The translations under genes and the position numbers were made by a program. From the NCBI GenBank assembly GCA_903865895.1, contig CAIPLM010000213.1, positions 1 through 64,000 on the forward strand: a stretch of DNA of 64,000 nt, in the 5' to 3' direction. This document shows positions 36,700 to 44,718 of the stretch, piece after piece. The notes under the pieces were generated by a model. It worked only from the letters and a program-made list of their open reading frames with translations, was not told where the DNA came from and did not search any database. Within the stretch, counting starts at the first letter, position 1. Every line of letters starts with the position of its first letter. This stretch comes from an uncultured Rhodospirillales bacterium. Lineage in GTDB: Bacteria; Pseudomonadota; Alphaproteobacteria; Acetobacterales; Acetobacteraceae.

Positions 36700-38564
36700 A
36701 CCGGCCCCTTAGGCCCCGCCCGCTTGACCTCGCGCGTGAGCGGCACGCCGCGGGGGACGCCGCGGGGGCGGAGACGCTCTACCGCGCGGCCCTCGCCCTC
36801 CGCGCTGATGACCCTGAGGCGCTCCGCCTGTTGGCCATGCTGCTGCATGAGACCGGCCGCGACCAGGCGGCACGGCCGCTGATCGCGCGCGCCGCCGCCC
36901 TTCGCCCCGCCGATTCGGCGACGCTCGATCTGCTCGGCGTCGTCCTGCGCGCCTGCGGTGAGCCCGAGGCGGCCGTCATCGCGCTCGGCAAGGCCGCCGC
37001 GCTGGCGGGGGATGATTTCGCGCCGCACTTCAATCTCGGCAACGCGCTCCACGCGCTGCGGCGCGACGACGAGGCCACGCTCGCCTACCGCGCCGCGCTG
37101 CGCCTCGCGCCGGACCGCGCGCAGATCTGGAACAACCTCGGGGACGTCCATTTCGCCGACGGCGCGGCATCCGCGGCCATATTGTGCTACCGGGCCGCCA
37201 CCCGGCTGGACCCGGCGGCGGCACAGTATCATTTCAATCTTGCCCAGACCCACCGGCTTGCCGGCGACAAGCCGGCCGCGGTGGCGGCATATGACCGGGC
37301 GGCCGCGCTGGCGCCGGACAACGCGGTCATCCGCCATCACCAGGGCCAATTCCACAAGGAACTCGGCAACCTCGATGCAGCCGTGCTCGCTCTCGTCGCC
37401 GCCGTGCGGGCGCAGCCGGAGGATGCCGGGCTGAAGAACGACCTCGCCGGTGTGCTACAGAATCTCGGCCGTTTCGACGAGGCTGAGACTCTGCTGCGCG
37501 AGGTGGCGGCCGCCAATCCGGATGCCCCGGCGGTGCTCAGCAATCTCGGTCAGCTGATCGCCGATACCGGCAGGCTTACCGAAGCCGACTCCCTCTATCG
37601 TCGCGCGCTGGAGATCGCCCCAGGCTTCCCCGGCGCGCGCTACAATCTCTGCATGAGTCTGCTGGCGCAGGGCCGCTGGCGCGCGGGATTCGCCGACTAC
37701 CATGTCCGCTGGGAGGCGCTCGGCTGGGCGCCACGCTTCGCCACCCCGCCCTGGCAGGGCGAGGGCACCAAGGCAACGCGCGTGCTGGTGCATGAGGACC
37801 AGGGGCTTGGCGACTTCGTCAATCTCTGCCGCCTCGTTTCCGCCGCTTCACAGCGGGCACGCGTTCTGTTGCAGGTTCCCCGCCCGCTCCGGCGCCTGAT
37901 GCTGACGCTGGCTGGGGATTTCGAGACCATCCATCCCGAGGACTACAAAGACCGGACCGGACCGGACTACGACTACCAGTGCCCGATGATGGACCTCCCC
38001 GCTGCGCTCGGCCTGCCGGACGACGCCCTGACAGCCGGCGTGCCCTACCTGGCCGCCGATCCTGCGTTGACGGCCGCCTGGCGGGAGCGGCTCGCGGCCT
38101 TGCCGGGCCGCAAGATCGGCCTCGTCTGGGCCGGCAATCCCGACTATCCGAACGACCGTGCCCGCTCCTTGCCGTTCGACACCCTGTTGCCGCTCGCGGA
38201 TGTGCCGGGCGTCACCTTTATTTCCCTGCAGAAAGGTGGCGCGCCCTGGACCCGGCGCGACCCGGCCTCCGCGCGGCGGCTCGGCCTGGTGGATTGGAGC
38301 GACGATCTCGCTGACTTCGCCGACACCGCCGCCTTGATCGCGGCGCTCGATCTGCTGATTTCCGTCGACACTTCGGTGGCGCACGTCGCCGGAGCGATCG
38401 GCGCGCCGGTATGGATGTTGAACCGTGTGGATACCGACTGGCGTTGGGGACATGCCGGCACATCGAGCGCCTGGTATCCAACCATGCGGCTGTTTCGCCA
38501 GACCGTGCCGCGCCAGTGGCGTTCGGTGATCGCTGACATCCGGGCGGCGCTGATTGCCGGTTAA
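36696..38564 (+). CDS. TPR-repeat glycosyltransferase (paralogue)
   Basis: A 622-residue protein. Eight or nine TPRs span residues 10-325 (HAAGDAAGAETLYRAALALR, NLGNALHALRRDDEATLAYR, GRLTEADSLYRRALEIAPGF). A GT-B domain follows with HEDQGLGDFVNLCRLVSAAS, IGLVWAGNPDYPNDRARSLP, FISLQKGGAPW and SVDTSVAHVAGAIGAPVWML. Its C-terminal domain is closest, by eye, to the protein at 41088-42278 (shared AGNPDYPNDR). Start chosen at the ATG overlapping the previous stop. It closes a three-gene coupled set followed by an 18-bp hairpin at 38624. Confidence 0.87.
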   Translation: MNRPLRPRPLDLARERHAAGDAAGAETLYRAALALRADDPEALRLLAMLLHETGRDQAARPLIARAAALRPADSATLDLLGVVLRACGEPEAAVIALGKAAALAGDDFAPHFNLGNALHALRRDDEATLAYRAALRLAPDRAQIWNNLGDVHFADGAASAAILCYRAATRLDPAAAQYHFNLAQTHRLAGDKPAAVAAYDRAAALAPDNAVIRHHQGQFHKELGNLDAAVLALVAAVRAQPEDAGLKNDLAGVLQNLGRFDEAETLLREVAAANPDAPAVLSNLGQLIADTGRLTEADSLYRRALEIAPGFPGARYNLCMSLLAQGRWRAGFADYHVRWEALGWAPRFATPPWQGEGTKATRVLVHEDQGLGDFVNLCRLVSAASQRARVLLQVPRPLRRLMLTLAGDFETIHPEDYKDRTGPDYDYQCPMMDLPAALGLPDDALTAGVPYLAADPALTAAWRERLAALPGRKIGLVWAGNPDYPNDRARSLPFDTLLPLADVPGVTFISLQKGGAPWTRRDPASARRLGLVDWSDDLADFADTAALIAALDLLISVDTSVAHVAGAIGAPVWMLNRVDTDWRWGHAGTSSAWYPTMRLFRQTVPRQWRSVIADIRAALIAG

Positions 38565-38623
38565 CACCGGCTCCACCACACGTGAAACCGCCTTATACCG
38601 ACCCGCCAACCCCACGCGCGATA

Positions 38624-38668
38624 CCAACCCGCACAATGCGTGGAGGAGTGACGCATTGTGCGGGTTGG
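38624..38668. terminator. Perfect 18-bp hairpin, candidate terminator
   Basis: The arms CCAACCCGCACAATGCGT (38624-38641) and ACGCATTGTGCGGGTTGG (38651-38668) pair without mismatch around a 9-base loop. It lies 60 bp after the TPR-glycosyltransferase stop. No T-run follows, so it may instead be a Rho-assisted stop, an RNA-stabilising hairpin or a palindromic repeat element. Confidence 0.55.
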
Positions 38669-38708
38669 CATTATTCAGGTTTACGGTACGCTGAGTTTAT
38701 CAAGTCGA

Positions 38709-38745
38709 AAAATCATGACTTCTAAAAACTATAAAATCATGACTT
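38709..38745. repeat. Two 13-bp direct repeats, 24-bp period
   Basis: AAAATCATGACTT occurs at 38709-38721 and 38733-38745, in the AT-rich promoter of the PstS-like gene. Read on the other strand each contains AAGTCAT, the same half-site seen in the tpsA/capsule and tpsB upstream regions. They may be regulator-binding sites. Confidence 0.5.
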
Positions 38746-38794
38746 TTGAATAAAACGAATTTTATCTTGAATCTCATGATCGGTTTATCAAGTT

Positions 38795-38828
38795 ATGTCA
38801 TAAAAGTGTATTTGAATTAACGTGATAA
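38795..38828 (+). promoter_or_regulatory. Candidate Pho box and -10 for the PstS-like gene
   Basis: ATGTCAT-aaaa-GTGTATT (38795-38812) is in the 11-bp PhoB register, with 6/7 and 4/7 matches to CTGTCAT. GATAAA begins at about 38824, roughly eleven bases later, in the position of a -10 element. This would give a 5' leader of about 100 bp. The second half-site is weak. Confidence 0.4.
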
Positions 38829-38936
38829 ATCTATCGTCAATGAGTCGCCGATTGGGTATCCAGCACCCGCAGCCGAACAGCTCCAGTCCTCGGCGGCACC
38901 AAGTTCGCCTATCAAATCAATCGGAGAGATCTCGAA

Positions 38937-40505
38937 ATGAACCGCAATATCCTGCTCGCCACCACCGTGGTGGCGGGTCTGGCTGGCTTCGCCTCCATGG
39001 CGTCCGCCCAGATCACCTATGACGCCACGACCAACCCGAACGGCGCTCAAGGCACCCCGAAGATCTATGGCGGCGGCTCCTCGCTCGCCGTCAACATGTA
39101 CAACCGCACCGCCTCGTTCATCGCCACCGCGACGAACGTCGGCACCGCGACGCTGAACCAGGGCCTGAACACCCCCGGCGCCATCGCCGGCTCCACCCAG
39201 GGTGAACTCTGGTACCAGGCCGATGGCTCGGGTGCCGGCCAGAAGGCGTTCCTGACGCAGACCCCCACGGTCCACACCCAGGAGACCGACGCGGGCGCCG
39301 TTGTCGCCTTCGGCGCCACGGACGCCTATCTGAGCACGAGCCAGATCGCCTGCTGGAACACCGGCTCGGCGACCGACTGCTCCGCCGCCGGCTACAGCAC
39401 GCCGACCGCTTCCGCGAAGTCCAAGGGCGGCCCGCTCATCCAGCTGCCGGCCTTCGGCACCGCGATCGCCATCGCCCACACCAACTTCGCCTTCACCAAG
39501 GGCATCCAGCTCGACGACAACGACATCTGCGGCATCTTCTCGGGCAAGATCACGGATTGGTCGGGCATCGAGACCAAGCCGGGCGGGACCGCCCCCAAGG
39601 GTCTCGGCGGCGCCATCAAGGTGTACTACCGCCAGGACGGCTCGGGCACCAGCTTCCTCTTCACCCAGCACCTTGCCGCGGTTTGCAACAGCACGAACTC
39701 GGCTTCGGGCGTGACCTTCACCGCCACCAAGCTGTTCGCTGACGTCTTCGGCGCCACCTCCTCGGGCGGCACCTGGACGGCGGGCGCGTTCACGACCAAC
39801 ACGTCGGGCCATCACTTCATCGGCGCCGGCCACACCCCGGCCGGCTCGACCTTCGTTGCGGCCAGCGGCTCCGGCGGCGTCGCCGACGGTCTCATCGGCG
39901 GCACCAACAACGTCGCCTATCTGACGCCGGACTACACCTCGATCGCGCCGAAGGGCCTCGTTCACTACGCCGCGGTGGCCGCTCTCGCCCACACGACGAT
40001 CAACACCGCGACGATCGACCCGTCGCTCTCCGTCTATCAGAACATCAAGGTCGCCAAGGTCTACAACAGCACCGAAGGCAAGGCCTATCTTCCGAACGCC
40101 GGCGGCGCCTATGTCGGCCTGATCAACCCGGCCCCGACCGACTTCAACCCGGGTTACCCCGCCAGCCTCGCGGCCGCGCAGAACCCCACCCAGTGGGTGC
40201 CGGCGATCGCCACTCCGCTGAAGGGCTACCCCATCGTCGGCTACACCACCCTCGAACTGCCGACCTGCTACTATGACGCCGGCACCGCCAACTACATGAA
40301 GGCGTTCCTGACCCAGCTCTACAGCGCGGGCAACAAGCCGAACCTCGTCGCTGAAGGCTTCACCGGCGTGCCGTCGGCGTTCTCGACCATCATCAAGAAC
40401 GTCTTCATCACCGGCAAGGCGATCTATCAGCTCAACATCCAGAACCCGACGGTTTGCAACCAGACGACCCTGGCTGGCACCTTCAAGGGCCTCGGCGCGC
40501 CCTGA
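38937..40505 (+). CDS. PstS/DING-type phosphate-binding protein, exported
   Basis: A 522-residue exported protein with signal peptide MNRNILLATTVVAGLAGFAS...ASA/Q. Phosphate-binding PBP features are IYGGGSSLAVNMYNR (start of lobe 1), DDNDICGIFSGKITDWSGI and YYRQDGSGTSFLFTQHLA, like the SGKITNW and R-DGSGT-F-FT motifs of PstS. It is much longer than PstS (about 350) and no pst transporter genes are near. It may be a secreted DING/LapC-like binding protein or phosphatase-related protein. Codon choice is extreme (almost only AAC, AAG, ATC, GGC, CTG), which suggests very high expression. The gspG pseudopilin gene follows. I infer that it is a substrate of the T2SS; this is untested. Confidence 0.82.
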   Translation: MNRNILLATTVVAGLAGFASMASAQITYDATTNPNGAQGTPKIYGGGSSLAVNMYNRTASFIATATNVGTATLNQGLNTPGAIAGSTQGELWYQADGSGAGQKAFLTQTPTVHTQETDAGAVVAFGATDAYLSTSQIACWNTGSATDCSAAGYSTPTASAKSKGGPLIQLPAFGTAIAIAHTNFAFTKGIQLDDNDICGIFSGKITDWSGIETKPGGTAPKGLGGAIKVYYRQDGSGTSFLFTQHLAAVCNSTNSASGVTFTATKLFADVFGATSSGGTWTAGAFTTNTSGHHFIGAGHTPAGSTFVAASGSGGVADGLIGGTNNVAYLTPDYTSIAPKGLVHYAAVAALAHTTINTATIDPSLSVYQNIKVAKVYNSTEGKAYLPNAGGAYVGLINPAPTDFNPGYPASLAAAQNPTQWVPAIATPLKGYPIVGYTTLELPTCYYDAGTANYMKAFLTQLYSAGNKPNLVAEGFTGVPSAFSTIIKNVFITGKAIYQLNIQNPTVCNQTTLAGTFKGLGAP

Positions 40506-40532
40506 TCCACGCCTAGCCTGACGACGGTTGGG

Positions 40533-40558
40533 CGGGCGGCTCCTTCGGGGGCCGCCCG
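40533..40558 (+). terminator. Rho-independent-type terminator with UUCG loop
   Basis: CGGGCGGCtcc-TTCG-gggGCCGCCCG forms an 11-bp stem capped by a UUCG tetraloop, followed by TTCGATTCATCTGTCTT. It lies 28 bp after the PstS-like stop and would limit read-through into gspG. Confidence 0.8.
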
Positions 40559-40640
40559 TTCGATTCATCTGTCTTACAACAGCAACTTGCGGCCAGCCCG
40601 GCCAGGCAATAGATGGGCGCGGACACCACGCGGACATGCC

Positions 40641-41081
40641 ATGACGCTCGGACCAGACACGAACGACGCACCCCACGCAGCGCAGCGGCAGGCCGGTTTT
40701 ACCCTGCTCGAAATCCTGGTGGTGATCGCTATTCTCGGCCTGCTGATCGGCCTGGTCGCCCCGGCCGCGCTGCGCCAGCTCGGCGGCGCGAAGTTGTCGA
40801 TCGCGAAGCAGTCAATCGAGCGAATCGGCGCCGCGCTCGATCTCTACAAGCTCGATGTCGGCCGCTACCCTGGCACCGAGCATGGCCTCGGCGCCCTGTC
40901 CGACAAGCCGTCCGGCATCAACGGCTGGAACGGCCCCTACGTCAAAGGCGCCATCGCGGCCGATCCTTGGGGGCGTAACTGGGAGTACCGCGCGCCCTCC
41001 AGCCGGACCGGCCATGATTATGACCTCTGCTCCGCCGGCCCCTCCGGCACCGGTGGCGGCGAGCAGATCTGCAATCCCTGA
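40641..41081 (+). CDS. gspG: Type II secretion system major pseudopilin GspG
   Basis: Major pseudopilin that polymerises into the T2SS pseudopilus, 146 residues. The leader ends QAGFTLLEILVVIAILGLLI with the G/FTLLE cleavage site. The family block KLDVGRYPGTEHGLGAL and the C-terminal DPWGRNWEYRAPS...DYDLCSAG (calcium-site region) are clear. The ATG at 40641 gives a 25-residue leader; an ATG at 40587 would lengthen it. This gene is missing from the main gsp operon and is the only gspG seen, so it probably serves that system from a separate transcript behind the PstS-like gene. Stops 6 bp from the convergent glycosyltransferase. Confidence 0.93.
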   Translation: MTLGPDTNDAPHAAQRQAGFTLLEILVVIAILGLLIGLVAPAALRQLGGAKLSIAKQSIERIGAALDLYKLDVGRYPGTEHGLGALSDKPSGINGWNGPYVKGAIAADPWGRNWEYRAPSSRTGHDYDLCSAGPSGTGGGEQICNP

Positions 41082-41087
41082 AGCCGC

Positions 41088-42278
41088 TTAGATCGCCGCG
41101 CACTCACCGCGGGCGAATCGGCCGAGTTGCGCCGCGGCCGCGGCGATCGCCGGGGTCCAGTCGCCCAGAGCGGGCTGGCGGAACTGCCGCAGCGTCGGAT
41201 ACCATGCGCAATCGTCGCGGCCGATGCCCCAGCGCCAGTCGGTGGCGAACCGGTTGAGCAGCCACACCGGTGCCGCCAGCGCACCGGCGAGATGGGCGAC
41301 GGAGGTGTCGACCGTGATCACCAGGTCCAGCGCCGTCACCAGCGCGGCGGTATCGGCGAAATCCCCGAGTTCACCGGTCCAGTCGACCAGGCCAAACCCC
41401 TCCGCCTCGCCCGGCGCGGGCTGCGTCCAATCGGCACCGCCCTTCTGCAGGGAAACGAAGGTGACGCCGCCAATATCGGCGAGCGGACGCAGTGCTTCGA
41501 AGGCCAGCGACCGGCCGCGATCATTGGGATAATCGGGGTTGCCGGCCCAGCAGATTCCCACCTTGATGCCCGGCAGCGCACCCAGCCGGGCCCGCCAGGC
41601 CGCGACCGCGACGGGGTCAGCGGCCAAATAGGGCGAGGCCGGCACGTTGGCCGGCGTGGTCCCCCATAGCAGGGGCAGATGCTCGATCGCCAACTGCCGG
41701 TGGAACCGCAGGGGCTGCGGGCCGGGGATGAAGCGGTCGAGCCCGGCCAGACTGCCGAACAACCGCTCCAGCGGCGGCGGCCCCGCGAAGGCCACCTTCG
41801 CGCGGGGCGCGCACAGCCCGGCATAGCGGGCGAGCATGATGGTATCGCCGAGCCCGCCATCGCTGTGCAGCAACAGCGTGCCCGGCCCGCCATATTCATC
41901 CCGCAGGTATTCACCCCGCCACGCCGGCACCTCCAGGCGGTTTTCGGAGATCACGGAATGCCGCCCGGCGAGACGGGCAGGCAACCCGTTTTCATAGTCG
42001 CCGAGGGTGAGCAGGACGCATCCCAGATTGTAGCGCGCATAGGCATGGTCCGGCGCGGCGGCCACGGCGCGGGCCAGCGAGTCGCGCGCCCCTTCCCAGT
42101 CCCCGAGGTCACGCTGCACGAGCCCGCGGCTGACCAGCGTATCGGCATCGGCCGGCCGCAGCGCGAGCGATTGGTCGAACAGCGGCAGGCTGTCCGCCAG
42201 GCGGCCGGCATAGGCGAGTTCCAGGGCAGCTTCCGCCAGCGCGCCGGCGGTACGGGCAGGCTGCGTGATCTCGTTCAT
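41088..42278 (-). CDS. Short TPR-repeat glycosyltransferase (GT9-like)
   Basis: A 396-residue protein. Three TPR units (about 12-115) precede a GT-B domain of the same type as at 35-38.6 kb: LLHSDGGLGDTIMLARYAGL, KVGICWAGNPDYPNDRGRSL, TFVSLQKGGADW, TVDTSVAHLAGALAAPVWLL. Its ATG overlaps the stop of the beta-helix gene upstream (ATGA at 42275-42278), so it may modify that protein or a shared surface glycan; this is inference from coupling. Confidence 0.85.
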   Translation of the reverse strand: MNEITQPARTAGALAEAALELAYAGRLADSLPLFDQSLALRPADADTLVSRGLVQRDLGDWEGARDSLARAVAAAPDHAYARYNLGCVLLTLGDYENGLPARLAGRHSVISENRLEVPAWRGEYLRDEYGGPGTLLLHSDGGLGDTIMLARYAGLCAPRAKVAFAGPPPLERLFGSLAGLDRFIPGPQPLRFHRQLAIEHLPLLWGTTPANVPASPYLAADPVAVAAWRARLGALPGIKVGICWAGNPDYPNDRGRSLAFEALRPLADIGGVTFVSLQKGGADWTQPAPGEAEGFGLVDWTGELGDFADTAALVTALDLVITVDTSVAHLAGALAAPVWLLNRFATDWRWGIGRDDCAWYPTLRQFRQPALGDWTPAIAAAAAQLGRFARGECAAI

Positions 42279-44584
42279 GTCAGGTAGAATCCCCCGTGCC
42301 CATCGCTGCTGGTGCCGAAACCATGGCTGGTGAGGTCGCCAGAGAAGAGAAGCTGCGCTGCCCCTCCGGTTCCTCCGACGCTCAGCGTGCCGCCGGTGGC
42401 ATCGCCGGTGTAGCTGAGGCTGGGAGTGGTGATGCCGACGAGGTCGATCACACTGCCGCCGCCAAAGCCCGAAATGGTACCCGCGAACCGGCTGGGCGCC
42501 TCGATCACCACCGTACCGGCATTGCCGACGAAGGAGACCGTGCCGCTGTTGACGGCGCCGAGGAAGTCCAGCACGCAGCCGTCGTCAGCGACGAAACTCC
42601 CCGTTCCGGCCACCGCAGCCAGCGCCAGCGTTCCGGAGGAAACCTCGACACTGCCCTCGTTCACGATGGCAACGCCGACGGTGCTGGTACCGCTGCCGGC
42701 CGACTTCACGAATGCGCCGTAATTGGTGATCCCGGCATAGCCGCCTGCCGCAACGGCGAGCGTGCCGTCGGCAAGGATCTGATATGAACCGAGATTGACC
42801 ATCGAGGCGTCGCCAACCGGCGTGCCGGACGGCAAACCGCCGAGGTGCCAAATGGCGCCATTGTCCAGGATCGTGCCCGCATTCTCGACCTGGCGCCCGC
42901 CATCGAGCCAGATCTGCGCGCCGGCATCGAGCGTCGTCGCCGTGCCGAGCACGGTGGCGCCGGAGCCGGTCTCGATATCCACTCCGCGGATATGCGCGGC
43001 CCCGGAGATCGCGTAGATGCCGACACCGTTGACCACGCTCGTGCCGGTTTGCTCCAGCGCACCGGCGCCGAAATAGTGGCTGCCGAGCACAAGAGTGCCG
43101 CCGGAAGCGGTGAAGGCGCCGTTGACGACGGTGGTTGCGCGCTGCGTATCGAGGACGCCGCCGGACAGGGCGAGCCCGCCGGACAAGGAGAACGCACCGA
43201 CCAGGGAGAGCGTCCCTCCTCCGATGCCGAGCGCGCCGGTGGGGTCAACGGTGATGTGAGATGCGAGGAGCTTGCCACCCTGCTGCAATTGGATTGTGCC
43301 GGAGCCGACATGAAGGCGGCCGCCGCCCGTCAGCGGCATGCCGATCACCGCGGTGCCGCTGCCGGTAGGCTTGTCGATCATCCCGAGATTGGTCAGCGCG
43401 ATCGTGCCGGCGCCGCCGAAGATTGCGGCACCGTCCTGCATCACCAGGGTGCCCGCGGTCGCATTGGCCAGGGTGCCGCTGCCAAGCACGTCTCCGGACG
43501 GCTCGCCGCCAACCACGATCGTGCCGCCCGCCAGCGTCAACGTCCCGCGGTTGACCAGCTTCATGCCACCATCGAGATACAGTGCCGCGGCATCGCCAGG
43601 GGTGCCGGTGCCGACGACGCCAGATCGCCAAACCGTGGTTGCCGCGGGGCCTTGCAGTACCGCCGGGCCATCGACGGCGAGTTGGAAGGTTGCAATCGAA
43701 TGCTCGGTGATGACGCTGCTGCCCGCGTGCAGGTCAAGCAGGAAGGCCGACCCGGTGTGCACGGCGAGCCGCAAGACGGCATCGTCGAGCACCACTGAGC
43801 TGTCGGGCGCGTTGAGCCAGCCGGCGCTGAAATCGATCGTCCCGCCGGTTGCCGATAGCGTGCCGGCCGAGCGGAAAATCCCGTTGGTGATGGTCAACCC
43901 GGCACTGCCCACCGCAAGCGTCGCCGCCGCCCCGATGACCAGCCCGGCACCGCTCGAATGCAGCGCGCCGAGGACGCGCAACTCGCCCTCCCCTACCGTC
44001 AACGTGCCGCTGTTTGTCAGCGGCGCGGTAATGGTCGCGCTACCTGGGCCATCAAAGGCGAGCGAACCGGCATTGACCACGCCGATGCTCCCGCTGCCGC
44101 CTGCGATGACGGTCCCGGTGGTCTTAATTTCCAGCGCCGCGCCGCCCTGGATGATGAAGTTTCCTCCGCCGGTGCCGCCGCCGGGGGCGGCGCCGAGCAC
44201 GATCGCGCCATCTGCCAGGAGCATGGTGCCGTAGTTTCGGACGGTGCGGCCGGCGTCGAGCCAGAGGGTACCGGCGACGCCGACATCACCGAGCAGCGTA
44301 GGGCCATGCAGTTCGGTCGTCCCGACACTTGAATGGACAACATCGCCAAACAGCGTTGTGGTGCCATAGACGCCGACGAACGGCGCGCCTGTCAGCACCG
44401 ATGGGGCCGCGGAACCGTCTTGGGTGAGCCCGGCAATGACGACGCTGACATCGTCGAAGATGGTTCCGGCGCCAATAACCGCGGTATCAAAAATGTCCGG
44501 TACCGTGGTACCGGTGCCACCCACCCAATTGGATGCCCGTGACCATAAATTGTTGATACCGGAAGCCCAAGTCAACGTTGCCAT
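42275..44584 (-). CDS. Beta-helix/autotransporter-repeat surface protein without Hint domain
   Basis: A 769-residue protein rich in Gly, Thr, Ala and Val with low charge. It begins MATLTWASGINNLWSRASNW, like the opening of the Hint protein at 29842. Repeats of the type NAGSLAFDG, NSGTLTVGEG, NLGMIDKPTG, NYGAFVKSAG suggest a right-handed beta-helix. It ends with FLGAVNSGTVSFVG, APSRFAGTISGFGGGSVIDL and a short tail typical of proteins exported by T1SS- or autotransporter-like routes in acetic acid bacteria. No signal peptide is seen. The ATG at 44584 is preferred to the one 13 codons upstream because of the matching opening in the paralogue. Confidence 0.8.
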   Translation of the reverse strand: MATLTWASGINNLWSRASNWVGGTGTTVPDIFDTAVIGAGTIFDDVSVVIAGLTQDGSAAPSVLTGAPFVGVYGTTTLFGDVVHSSVGTTELHGPTLLGDVGVAGTLWLDAGRTVRNYGTMLLADGAIVLGAAPGGGTGGGNFIIQGGAALEIKTTGTVIAGGSGSIGVVNAGSLAFDGPGSATITAPLTNSGTLTVGEGELRVLGALHSSGAGLVIGAAATLAVGSAGLTITNGIFRSAGTLSATGGTIDFSAGWLNAPDSSVVLDDAVLRLAVHTGSAFLLDLHAGSSVITEHSIATFQLAVDGPAVLQGPAATTVWRSGVVGTGTPGDAAALYLDGGMKLVNRGTLTLAGGTIVVGGEPSGDVLGSGTLANATAGTLVMQDGAAIFGGAGTIALTNLGMIDKPTGSGTAVIGMPLTGGGRLHVGSGTIQLQQGGKLLASHITVDPTGALGIGGGTLSLVGAFSLSGGLALSGGVLDTQRATTVVNGAFTASGGTLVLGSHYFGAGALEQTGTSVVNGVGIYAISGAAHIRGVDIETGSGATVLGTATTLDAGAQIWLDGGRQVENAGTILDNGAIWHLGGLPSGTPVGDASMVNLGSYQILADGTLAVAAGGYAGITNYGAFVKSAGSGTSTVGVAIVNEGSVEVSSGTLALAAVAGTGSFVADDGCVLDFLGAVNSGTVSFVGNAGTVVIEAPSRFAGTISGFGGGSVIDLVGITTPSLSYTGDATGGTLSVGGTGGAAQLLFSGDLTSHGFGTSSDGHGGFYLT

Positions 44585-44718
44585 CAAAAATTCCGTATCA
44601 TGCGGTTTGCAGTTCCCAATCACTGAACCGGATCGCTATATACCGCCCGACATTCGGACGATCGATGAATTTCGTGAGTCCTTCCGGTCAAAATGGACAT
44701 GAAAAAGGCAGACGTGAC

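Larger units (their letters stand above)
38565..38936 (+). promoter_or_regulatory. AT-rich promoter region of the PstS-like gene
   Basis: A 372-bp gene-free stretch. It holds a perfect hairpin (38624-38668), a strongly AT-rich segment (38670-38840) with two direct repeats and a Pho-box-like element, and a leader of about 100 bp ending in TCGGAGAG before the PstS-like start. No coding sequence was recognised. Confidence 0.65.

Noticed and set aside
36084-37355. Minus-strand ORF across the two TPR-glycosyltransferases
   Set aside because: Shadow of two genes joined by an ATGA overlap with clear TPR and GT-B motifs on the plus strand.
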